Part shown: positions 1 through 12,000 of the stretch, one piece after another
How positions within the stretch are numbered: position 1 is the first letter of the stretch
How the letters are laid out: every line of letters begins with the position of its first letter
Assembly (NCBI RefSeq): GCF_001618425.1
Contig: NZ_BDCU01000018.1
Coordinates: 558,001-622,000 of the forward strand
From: Nocardia fusca NBRC 14340
GTDB taxonomy: Bacteria > Actinomycetota > Actinomycetes > Mycobacteriales > Mycobacteriaceae
DNA length: 64,000 nucleotides
Direction of reading: 5' to 3'
Translations under genes and position numbers: made by a program
The notes under the pieces: model-generated
Database searches by the model: none
What the model was told of the DNA's origin: nothing
Seen by the model: the letters and a program-made list of their open reading frames with translations, nothing else

Positions 1-3000
1 GCGTTGTTCGCACGCGATGTCAGGCGGCCCGCGATGCCGACATTGTCGTAATCCAATCCGGCTACGGCCCGGGACTTCCCGTCGACCAGTGGGCGGCGTG
101 GTGTGCCGCCCTGCATGATCTCCCATCCGGATACGCTGCGTATCCCCGTCTGCGCCGCGGCCCACTCCGTGAACGCGAAGCGCTCACCGTTGTCGATCAC
201 CACTACTTCACCGGCACCGGGCACCGGAACCCTGGTACCGTCCGCGCGGATCTCGAACTCGCCCTCCCAGAATGCGTGTACCGCATGCGAACCGGGCCGG
301 GAGGCGTCGGTGAAACCCTGGAATCCCAGTACCACCAGTACTGCGTCGCCGGTCTGTTCCACATGCTCGGCGACCTCGTCGAGGTTGCGGTAACCGCCTT
401 CGCGAGGGTCGGCGCCGAGCAGATCGAACGACTTCCTGGCGAGGACTCCGGCAGACCCGGTCACATGTCCGCGTAGTTTCGCCGGCGCGGCACCGCCCGC
501 GGCCTCGTACACGCCCAGCCCGGACTGCACGAAACAGTTTCGCTGCGCCGGCTGCCACAGATGTTCGACAGTGCTGATCGCGGGTTCGGCGCCGGCCTCG
601 GCTCGATCGGGCGCGACGGTCGCCGCGAACACGGCGTCGACATCGGCGGCGAGGCCCTTCGCCAGTCCCGCGTCGATCCGCTCGAGCTGTGTTGTCAGCA
701 GATCGAATTCGGCGACATCGGCGATCAGCTGCTCCAGCCGCCGGAGCTCGGCGACCCGGTCGTGGAACACCGCATCGGCGAAAAGGTCGGCGCGCGAGAG
801 CGTGATCATCGAGATCTGTTCGGCGGTCAGCTCCGCTGCGGTCAGCTCGTGCTCGGCCAGCGAATCCGGACCGATCATCGCGGCCAGCGCTGCCCGCTGA
901 CCCGCCTGGAATCTGCGCAACTGAGCACCGCGCCCGGTGTCGTCACTCAGCCAGCCGAAGTCCAGCTCGGTCTGCGCCTCGATTCGCTCTTCCACCGTCG
1001 CACGTTCGTCCAGCACGCGGGTTCGCTCCGCCGCCAGTGTGTCGAGCCGGTACCCGAGGTCCTGCAGGCGCCCGATCTGCCATTGCCGCAGTTCCCGTTG
1101 CCCGGCCAGGCCGAGCAGCTCATGCAACGCGGCGCGGACCTTCAGATACCCTTCGTGTTCGTATCGGCCTCCCCGCCATTGTTCCGCCCGGCGCAGCTGC
1201 TCACGCACCTGTTCGGTGTCGACGAGACCGGCGCCGAATCCGAACGTGTAATCGTCGAGAAGTTGCCGGTGCTCATCCTGCGCGGCGACGAGCCGGCCCG
1301 CCAGAACGGACAGGTGTGCTTGTGCCTGGAACAGTGCCGCACGCAGGCGATCGATCCCCAGCATCCGCGTGGTCACCGCCAGCACGTCTTCCGAGGACTC
1401 GATCTCGACATCCAGGGTCCGGCATTTCGCGGCCGCCCGGGCGCGCGCGTCCTGGACTCGTTGGCGCTCGAGCACCTCGGCGATCCGGCGGACCCGAGCC
1501 GGGGTGAGGAGCGCGGGTGCCGTACCGATCTGCGCCGCCAGTTCTTCCGCGGACCGGCGGCGTTGCTCCCGTTGCGATGCCAGGGCCTGGGTGATCAGGG
1601 CAGGCGATTCGGCGGCACTGTCCCGCATCGTGTGCAGCTCGCGGCGCCGGTCGGCGTCCCTGTCGCCCAGAGCATGCAGCGCCTCGCCGATCAGCGGCGG
1701 CGCCGCGGCGCCGTCGAGAGCCCGGATCGCGGCAACGACGCTCAGTGCCTCGGCCAGCTCATTACGGAATGAATCGTCCAGCGACTGCCGATGCGGGTCG
1801 GCCAAAAGCGCGGCGATCGAGTTCTGACCGTCGTGCTCCCGGACCCGCTCCAACTCATTCCGGTATATCGCGATAGCCGCCTGCTCGAGCTTCGACAGGT
1901 GCGACTGCAACCGCGCAAGATATCCGGCTGCCGATTCATCGTGCGCACCGAGCGCGTGGGCGCGGAAGAGCGCGGCTTCCAGCCGATCGATTCGATCGAT
2001 TCGATCGTCGAGATAGGGCACGGCGTCGATCAGTTCGATCGCGTCGTAGTACCAGGCGAATCTTTCTGCTTCATCCCGGAGATCGGTGGGTGCGTCATCC
2101 CGCGCCAGCACATCATCGGCATGAACGCGCAGCAAGGCACTCTCGTCGGGCGGCGAAAATCTCTCGTGCTCCACGATCTTCTCGATCAGGCGCTGCTGTG
2201 CGTACGCTCGCTCGTCGACCAGCTCATCTCGGCGTGCCGACAGGTCCGCCACCGTCATGCCCTCGTGAGTAGCTATCTCCTTCAGCTTGTCGTGCACGTC
2301 TGCTCGCGTCGTACGCGCCAACCGTCGCGCCGTATCCAGCTCCCCCAGCCGGGGCTCGACAGCTACCGGGACCGCTGCCGTCGCCGGATCGCGGTCCCTC
2401 CGGCCTCGGGGTTGCCTGACCGGCAACGAACCCGAGATTTTCGCCACCGCCCAGTCCGCGAAGCGTCCCGTGGGCGTGAACAGCCGACCCTGCGGCGCCG
2501 GTTTGGTGCGGGGCAGGTTCGTGAAAGCCTTCCGGTGCGGTTTCAGCTGCGCATCGGTGGCAATGGACTGGATCAGGCCCCAGCCCGGCCGGTCGGCGAC
2601 GAGCCGGATTCTGCGCTCCGGGTCGGTAGCGTTCTCCCGATGCGCCGCCAGCTCGGCGAGCTCGGCGGCCAGCGACCGCGCCATGTCGCCCTGCCACAAC
2701 ACCACGGCGACCGTTCGACCGTCACCGAGTTCACCCGCGTAGGCATCCACTGCTCGGCGCAAACCCATCCGCAGCGACGCCGTGGTGGCCTCCGCCCCGA
2801 CCACGACCACTACCTTGTCCGCGGTGCGCGGGTCCGCACCGAGGACGAAATGCTGGGCGGGCGCGACCGAACGGGCGAGCAGCGCGGGTGTATCCGGCAG
2901 GTCCGCGACCCAGTGCTGGGCGCGGCGCACGATATCGTCGTCGGTTTCGCCCCGGGTGACCTGCGCCAGATCCAGGCCGTCGCCCTGGAGACGGTCCGCC

Positions 3001-6000
3001 ACCTCCTGCCAGATCTGCGTGCCCCGGTTCGTATTGCTGCGGCACACCAGTTCGACCCGCGGCGATTCGCCGTGGGACGCCCACACCTCCCGTGCCCCGG
3101 CTTCGGCGGCCACCCACGCCGCGAGGTCGTTTCCGGCCCGCGCCTCCCGGGCGTTGCGCGATTCGCCGTCGCCGTAGGAGTGCAACACGAGCGTGGTCGT
3201 CACACGGCCGGGCCGGTGCTCGAGCTCGGCGAAGTCGGCGCCGGCGCGCACCAGTTCAGTCCATTCCTCCGGGACACCGCTGCGGACGATCGGGTGCCAG
3301 ATCTCACTCTCGGGCACGGTGTCGTCGCCGTAGGCGAACAGGAGACTGCCGACGGCTCCACCGAGCCCCGTACCACGCGGGAACGACAGCAGGTAGAAAG
3401 GTACGCCCATCGCCTTCGCCCGGGCCCTGCCCTCGTCGCGCAGGGCGCCGATCGCCTCCAGTTCCCGCAGCCGCTGGTAATCGGCCTCGTCGAGAGCGCC
3501 TTCACGAGACCGCAGGTCATCGAACTCACGCCACAACTCGAGCTCGTTCAACTCGCTGCGCTTGGCGCGCGGAATACCCGCGGCTTCACCGAGGATCGCG
3601 GGATACTCCTCTTCCAGTACCGTGCGTAGCCCATCGCCGGCCCAGTCCCACAGCTGGGCATTGCGCCGGCCTCGGGCACGCGCGTCCGCCGCCGTCTCGC
3701 CGTCGCGGTGCACCATCTGTTCGATATCGTCGATTCCCGCGCGCGCCAATGCCAGCGCTATCTGCCGCGCACGCGCTGCCGCGTCGCCGGTATCGGATGT
3801 GGCGACGGCGATGTCCTCGCCGCGTTCCACCGGCCGTGGTACCAGCTCCTCCGGCGGGTCGACCGAGAAGCCGTGCTCGTCCACCCACAGCGCGATCATC
3901 TTCTGCCCGGCCGGTTCGGCGGCGGGGCGGAAATTCTGCTGGATACTGTCGTGCCCCGCATCCCAGCAATCGATGCGGATCGTGCCGTTGTCCACGACCG
4001 ACACCAGCTCGACCATATGCCCGAGTCCCTCGGTGCCCGCGGTCAGCACGAAGATCGATTTGCCGTGACCGGCGCCGGGCTGCCGGCTCTCCGCCATGGC
4101 AGCCCAAGAGTGCAGCTCGTCGAAGGCCGCCCGCATAGTGCGCACCTGATGTGCCTTGACCGGCCGACCCGGTCGCTCCGTACGCGCTTCGATATAACTG
4201 GACAGCGTCCCCTCACCGGGTACCGCGGGCTCGATCTCCCCGGCATCGCGCCCGGTCCGTGCCGCGTTGGCGGCCAACGCGGCGCGCCCGCATTGATCGT
4301 CGAGTCCCTCCAGTGAGTGGGGCCGCTGGTATCCGGCCATCCCCTCCGCGTCGGCGATCGTGGTGACGACCCGGGCCGGTGCACCATTGCGCACCACCCG
4401 GATACCGTCGGTCGCGCCGGCGGGCGCCTCGGACAGCTCGGCGCCTGTCCCGGTGGCGATCCTGGACGCTTCGGCCAATCCCGCGAGCAGTCGTTGTTCG
4501 AGCTCGCGGAGTTCGGCGGTCCGGGTCTCGATCGCCGCCGCGGCGGCGTCGAGTCGCTCGGCGCGACGGGCGGTGTCCCGGGCGAGTTCGTTCCTCGCGG
4601 CACGGCACTCGGCGGCCAGCGCTTCGAGACCCGTTGCGTGCAGATCCAGCCGGCCGAGCCCTTGCTGCCGCCGGGCATGGTTTTCGGCCAACTCGATCAG
4701 CTTCCGTAGTCCGGCGGCCGACCGCGGATCGGTACCGTCCACCGCGGCGAGCCGATCACGCAGCTGCTGCACCGCCTCCGGTCCGGTTACCGGGAAGCCG
4801 AGTTCGCGATTGAGATCCGCGAACTTCACCCTGGCTGCCGACCGGTACCTGTGGGCAGTCGTCATGGCGACTTCGAGGGCGTGGATACCGTCGATCAGCC
4901 GTCCCGCCGCCTCGAACTCGGCCCGGGTCGAGTGTGGTGCCGCCCCGGCCACCTGGCATTCGACGCGAAGCTGCTGCAGATTGTGCCCCAGCTCGCCGAT
5001 CACCCCGAACAGACTCGGGTATCGCGCCCGCAGTTCGTCGTGGACGCCCCGTCGAGCCGCCTCCTCGATCAGCTCGGCAACCACCTGCCCGCGCAGCCGC
5101 GCGGCCGCGACCCGGTCCGCGCCGGGCACCGGGTTCAGAAGCGATTCCAGGCTGTCGATACCGCGCCGTGCCAGCACGTCGCGCAGGAGCACTTCCGGCA
5201 GGGCCTGCTGCTGCTCATCGCTCCGGGAGCTGGACCGGCCGCCGCTCCAGGGTGTGAGCGCGGGTGCGCCGGCCGATACCGGCGGGGCTTCCCCGCCACC
5301 GTGCTCGGCCGAGTTCCCGGCGATCATGCCCTGCGGGTGCGGTGCGCTCTCCTGGTCCGGGTCGCGGGTCCACGGTGAGGCTGCGAGGCGGGGATCGAAA
5401 GCCGGGTTCGGTGGCCCCGAGTCGTCCGGCACCGCCGCGGTGCTCCACGGAGTACCCTGCGAGGTCGCGGATGTGGAGGCCCGGCTGCTACCGGAATCGG
5501 TGTCCGTTTCACCCGATGCCGGCACACCCATCGGAGCGTCCCCCGGTACATGAGTGGCTCGCGTCCCGCGGCGGTTCCGATTGCCGAACGCGTCGACCAC
5601 GCCCGCACCGTCGAAGCCTGTCACCGGTCCCGGGATCCCGCCGGGGGCCCCGGCTCCCGGATGCTTCGATTCGGTCCTGGAGCGAGGTGTTCCGGTTGTG
5701 TTCTGTGCGGCGAACGGGATCCCGTCCAGATCGAGGGCACCACGGCGCAGCGACTCGAGGACGGCGCCGGTGCGGTCGCCCACCCCCAGCTTCCGGTAAA
5801 GCAGTGCCAGAGTGGATTTGACGGTTTCGGCGGATATCCCGAGAGACTCCGCTATAGCACCGTTCGCCCACCCCAGGGCAACCAGCGGCAGTATCTCCGT
5901 TTCGCGATCGGAGAGCCGGACGGGATGGTCCGACAACGGCACGGTGTCGAGATCGAGAAGGGACATCCGCAACGCCCGGACCACCGCCTCGGTCCGGCTG

Positions 6001-9000
6001 CCCGCACCCAGTGCGCGGACGATTTCCCCGACGCCGTCGACCGACTCGCCGGCCGCGACCCGCGCCAGGGCCGCGAGCTCGGTCCGGGACAGTTCGCGGG
6101 TGGCGACGGCCTCCGTCATCGGAATTTCGTCCAGATGGAGATATCGGCCGTGCAGGGCCCGGATCAAAGCCTCGGTCTGATTGCGCGCGCCGAAAGCACG
6201 AACGATGTTCTGGACTGCTGCCGAGACTGTGGATACCGACAGTCCTGTGGCTGTTGCGATGTCCTCGTAGGTGTCGTATACAGCCAGCAGGACCAGGATG
6301 CGATCCTCCCGGTCGTTCAGCGGTCGCGCGCGGGATGGATCCGATTCCGGCAGATCTTCCAACCGGAGGATACGACCGCGCAATGCCTGAACGACTGCAC
6401 TGGTCCTGTCGACGGCATCCAACTTCTGCAGAATGCTCGACACATGCCGTTTCACGGCATCCTCGGTCGTGTCGAGGCTTGTCGCTATCTCGCCGTTCGA
6501 CCTGCTCGCCGCGAGCAACTCCAGGACATCCAGTTCCGAAGTGGAGAGGTCATCATCGGAAGCCACGGCGACCGGAACCGGAAACAAGAGACCGACCGTT
6601 TCCTGGGCGAGCTTGTTGACCGCGCTGAGTTTCAGTGCGTCCGGACGCCCGCCTGCCCGGACCGACGCGACAGCGCGGTTCACCCGCTGTCGTTGAACCG
6701 AATCCAACCCGACCGCGGCGCGGAAAATGGTGGACTTGTCCGCGCTCGCCAGGGCGAGCGCGATATCGACCAGTTCGGAGTCGTCGTGGTGCTCGAGGAT
6801 TCGGTCCACCAACTCACCATCGGTGGCCCGGTCGAGTGCTTCCGCCGAATCCGGAGCGACCATACGATTGCCGACGAGATAGCTGAGCACCAACCCCCGT
6901 CGTAGGCCGAGGAACTGGTCGTCGGCGACCTCCGATATCGCGGCAGTGAACTCGGTGTCCGCACTCGGCCGAGAAGTGCGCACGGACGCGGCGACCAGAT
7001 CGTCGCGCTGCGCCATATCGAGTTTCTGGCGAATTCTGCGGACGTAGGTCTTGATCGTCTCCTCGTCGACGTGGAACAGCCGGGCGATTTCCGTATTCGT
7101 CCGGCCCTGGGCGATCAGGCGGAGCACAGTGAGCTGGCGCACGGAGAGTGGACCGGTGGCCCGCTGCACCATTTCGGCGAGAAAAGCTCCGATATTGCCG
7201 ACCAGGCTGTCACGCTCGGTCACACCCAGCTTGTCGCAGATACGTTTCACATAGAACGTGACTGTGGATCCCGGAATGTCCAATCTGTGTGCGATAACAG
7301 GATTCGTCATCCCTTGGATGATGAGCCGGAGAACAGCGAGTTCGACCGTCGACAGCCTGCGTGTATCCGCCTGCCCCGCCAGCCCGGCCACCACAGCACT
7401 GTCGGCTCCCACCAGCTGCTCGCGATCGGTGACTCCGAGCTTGTCGTAGATTCGCTTGACCTGAGCCTTGACCGCGCCTTCGGAGATCTTCAGCCGGTCG
7501 GCGATCTCCGCGTTCGTCAGGCCCTCGACGATTCCGCCCAGGACAGCCCGCTGGCTCGCGGAGAGCGGACGTTCCCCCAGTCGCTCCGGCCTATCGGAAG
7601 GAGCGTCGATGCGGGAGTGCACGAACGCCGGCCCGGTGTGACCGAACAGGCCTTGCCGCTGGGCCGCCAGTGCCAGATCCAGGTTGTTGTCGACATCGAA
7701 CTTCTCGTACAGCTCTGCCATGAGCCGTCGCCGGTGCCAGTGCCCCAGTTCCAGTCGGGTACTGATCGTCTCGTTCGACCAGCCCTCGGCGACGGCCCCC
7801 AGAACGCGTCTTTCGATCTCGGAGAGTTCCACGTCGCCCCGGCGTTCACCGTCGTCGGCGAGGACACCTGCACGCACCGCGGCCAGAACCGTGGGAATCA
7901 CCCCGCTGGTGCCGAGTTCCTGTTCGGCACGAGCGAATCGTCGCCCGATCGTCTTCGTGGAAAGATCCAAGTGCGCCGCGGCCGTCTTCGCGGAGTGGCC
8001 CAGCATGAACAGGCGCAGGACTTCTGCCTCGGGAGGCCGCAGGGCGGCGCCGGCCCGGTTCTCGACCTGAGCACGGAAGGCCTGGAGTGTGTCGGGCGAC
8101 ACCACTGTCATGTCCTCGGGAGCACCGCCGAGCAATTCCCCGGCCAGCAACGCCGCGATATCTACCTGTGCGGGCAGGAGCCGGAGATGCTCCGAGGATC
8201 GGCCCGGCTCCGTCGCGGACACGACCCGCGCATCGGCGACCCCCTCGACCCTCGAGTGGAGTTGCAGCAGCATCCGGTTGGCTTGTTCCGGGGTGAGTCC
8301 GAGCAGCGCGGCCAGCGAGCGTGCGGGTGACCTGTGAGTCCCCTTCGCCAGACCGGCGACCAGCCGCACGATATGCGCCTCGCCCGGGGACAGCAGGCCC
8401 GACCTCATTCCCGAGGTAGGGTCCCCGGCCGAGCCAGGAGAGTCGGTCCGGCCCTCGGCGATCGGACGGGACGACCGCTCGCGGCCGTACAGCGTCACGG
8501 ATTCGCCGCGCCGCACGCCGGACCCGCCGGTGTCGTGCTCGTCCGGTTCGGTGTTGATCCGGTTGGTGGCCGCACCCGACGCGCTCAGCTCGATGCCCCG
8601 GTAGTACGCCACGTCACCGGATACGGTGAGCCGATCCGGATGCAACCGTACCGGAGCCACGTCGGGCAGGTCGGGATCGAACAGCCAGATCGTCCCGTGG
8701 TCGTTGACGGCGAACAGGGCATGGCCGCTCCGGCCATCCGCATACACCTCTTCGACGATCATCCCCGCGCCCCAGCCGCGCTCCACGAGCCGGGCAGCGA
8801 CAGCTTGTAACCCGTCTCGGCCGTCACCGAAGTCCTCGAAGTGTCCTCGCGCGAGCCAGGAGAGCGCCGGGCCGGGGGCGCCGTCTTCGAGCGTGTCCTC
8901 GGGCACCGCCATTGCCTGCGCGACATCCGAGGTGGCCCGGTAGTAGGCGTTCACCAGCAAGGCTACCCGGCCTACGCAATCGGTTCGCCGGGATAGAGCA

Positions 9001-12000
9001 GTGCGGGCCACGGTGTCTGCGTCGTGATCCCGCCGGGTCGCGCGGTGGAGTGCGCGTCGCATCTCCCGGGTTGCCGTGACATCACCTCGGTCGATCTGCC
9101 GGAAGGTCGCTGCATAGTTCTCCATCGCCCGCCGGAAGTTCTCGAGACGCGCGGCGGAGATGCCACTGTCGCGAGCGGTCGTCCACGCCGACTCGAACCG
9201 ACGCATCGCCGCGGCAGGTGTCTCGTCGAGCGGGATGACCACAGCTTCGCGGAGAGGCGCATGGGCCGCCGCCAATGCCGCCAGCTCTTGTTGCGTGCGA
9301 TCGAAGTACCGGCTCAGCCACGTACGCTGGAGCAACCGCTCGTCCGGCGCGTGCAGCACCGGCTCGGCCGTTCCGGAGCGGCGCTCATCGGGCGTTGCGG
9401 GGAGCAGATCCGGCAGAGCCGCAGTGATGCGGGCGAGGATCTCACCGGCAGCGGCTGTGGACAGACCTACATGCGCCGCGGCCTCCTCCAGCGGATCTCG
9501 ATCGACGAGATGTAGCTGGACCAGATTCCACACGGTGGTGTTGTCGGCTACGCCGGCCAGTGCGTTCTTCAGATCCTCGCGAAGTTCGAAGATTTCGAAG
9601 GCGCTCTGCGCATTGTCGTCGCCGACGAGATCCGCCAGAGTGCTGCCGCCGTCGACGAGTTCCCGATCGATCGAGGCAGTTCCCTTTATTATCTGCCGCG
9701 CCCAATCGACCTCGGAAACGGGAACGTCGAGGGCCTCGGCGAGAACGGAACTCGGCAGACGGTCCTCGTCCATCTGCAGGCGCGATGCTTGGATACCGAG
9801 CTCACGACGTACGCTGACGACGAGTTCGCGCTCCGAACGATTCAATCCCGGATAAGCGGCAAGGTACCGGGCGGAGAGGGCACCCTGCACAGCAGCTGCC
9901 CAGGCATGCGGTGCGAATACACCGGTGGGTATGTGTTCGGCGATTGCCGACATGATCGAGATCCGGCACACCTGGGCCAGCTCGTCTCGTGCATGCGCAT
10001 CGTCGGTGCGCCTTGCCATCTTGCGGCCCACCGCATCGGCGACCCAGGCGTAGCGGGCGAAGATCTGGTCCCGCAGCGCCTTCTCTTCGGCTGATCCGAC
10101 ACGCGTGGCGTGGAACCGCCAGAACAGTTCCTGCTCTTCGGGTTCGGCCTCCTCCACCCCTTCACGCCGGTAGAAGCGTTCGACAGCGGCGACGAGGAAA
10201 TGTTGCGGAATACCGTTGGCTTCCCGCAGCTTCCGCAACGACGTCAATCGCGGCCGCACGGTGCGGCCGCGTTCGGAGTGCTTGACCGCCCCCACGCTGA
10301 GACGGCCGGAGTACTCCTCCTGGCTGCGCCCGAGGTAGCGGCGCCAACTCAGAAGCCACGCATTGACGTCCGAGTACGAGGTGGGACTCGGTGGATGGAC
10401 GCGATCGGGGTCGTACCACGCCATTCCCTTACGGTCGAAGAACCAGACGTTCGCCTCACGGGCGATATCGTCGGCGATACCGTTAACGGCGCAAAGATCC
10501 CGGACAGTGGCGGCCGTCGGGTTGCTCCGGAAAGACTCCGACGCACGGATTGTCACATTGCTGAACGGCCCCGCGAATTCCTCCTGGGTGACACCGAGAT
10601 AGCGGCGCAACGCGGCCAGCCACCTGTTCACCGCGAAGGGTTCCGCGGGATCGATCGCCGTCGGCCGGGGCAGGTATTCCCCGCCGGGGTCGTAGTGGGC
10701 GAGCCCCTCACCGTCGTAGAACGAACGCAGTGCCGATCGGACGAACTCGTCCGGGATATCGTTGGCCGCGCACAGATCGCGCAGCGTCACAGCCCTCGGG
10801 TTGCGCCGCTCGCGCTCGAAATGCTTGACCAGGCTCGGAGTGATCGGTCCGGCGAAGTCTTCCAAGGTCTTGCCCAGATAGCGCCGGAGCGCCGCCAGCC
10901 ACTTGTTCACCGCGTACGGATCTTCGATATCGAATTCCCCGGGATGAGGTCTGCGTGTTCCCTGGGGATCGAACCAGGCGAGCCCTGCACCGTCGAAGAA
11001 CCGCAGCAGGGCCGCGCGTGCGAGTGACGCCGGTATCCCATTCGCGATACAGACCTCACGAATAACGCCGGGTGTCACATTCCTCGTCTCGAGTTCGATC
11101 CTCCCGATCGTCGTCGGATCCACCTCGCCGCCGAACTCCGATCGGCCACGACCGAGATAATGCCGTAGATCTGCCAGCCATTTGTTCGCAGCATGCGGAT
11201 CGGCCGGATCGTAGTCACGCGGGTGCGGTCGGAACTCGTATCCGGGATCGAACTGCGCGAGCCCCTCGCCATCGTAGAAATGTATCAGCGCCTCACGAGC
11301 GAGCCGGTCCGGAATACGGTTGGCTTCGATGAGTTTCAGTAGAGTATTCCGGGTCGGATTCCGCCGGCCGCTCTCGATGAGCGATACGACGGATTTGCTG
11401 ACCGCCTCTCCGCCGAAGTCACTCTGACTCAGCCCCACGGCATCGCGATACTCCGCGAGCCATTCGTTGACGGTGGCGAACTCGACGGGTCTGGGTAGGG
11501 TCACCTCGACCGGGCCACGTTCCGGTGCCACCTTCCCGCGGCCGATGACGGTGTGCGAGCCGATAGGGTCGTCGGGGTTGATCGCGGTGACCAACGCCGG
11601 GTCGAAGCCGCCGACCATCGCGCCGACCCCAGGCTCTTGGTATGCCCCGTCCCCTCTCGAGTATCGACTCGGCCGAACCGGCGCCGCCGTCACGGGGGAT
11701 ATGACAGCGGTATCCGGCGCGTCGGTTGCGGTGGCGTGGGCATCCTGCGTCGCCACCGCCGTGAGCCGCTGGATCGCGGCGAGCTGCTCATGGGTCGGTC
11801 CGCCACCGCGGTGTAACTCGGTGATCGTGGCGCCGATCAGCCGGCGGTCGTGAACCTTCGCGCGATCGAGGCATTCGAACAATGTGTTCTGGGCTACCTC
11901 GAACAACCAGTCCGCCACGTCTCGCCCCGCCGGCACCGGCCACCGATTGCCGGCGGCGAATGTCATGACACGGAAATGGATCGCATGCGCCAACCGGGTC

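Noticed and set aside
561..3629. Long plus-strand open frames opposite the giant gene
   Set aside because: They lie in the antisense of the giant frame, have Arg-rich, domain-free translations and no ribosome sites; high GC explains them.
2900..3840. Possible DUF1023-type alpha/beta-hydrolase in the giant protein (VLHSYGDGES)
   Set aside because: The nucleophile motif is not GHSxG and the surrounding sequence does not follow the family, so no domain was assigned.
5550..8330. Plus-strand frames of about 450 residues in the LuxR array
   Set aside because: The minus strand carries clear HTH motifs through the whole interval, so these are shadows.
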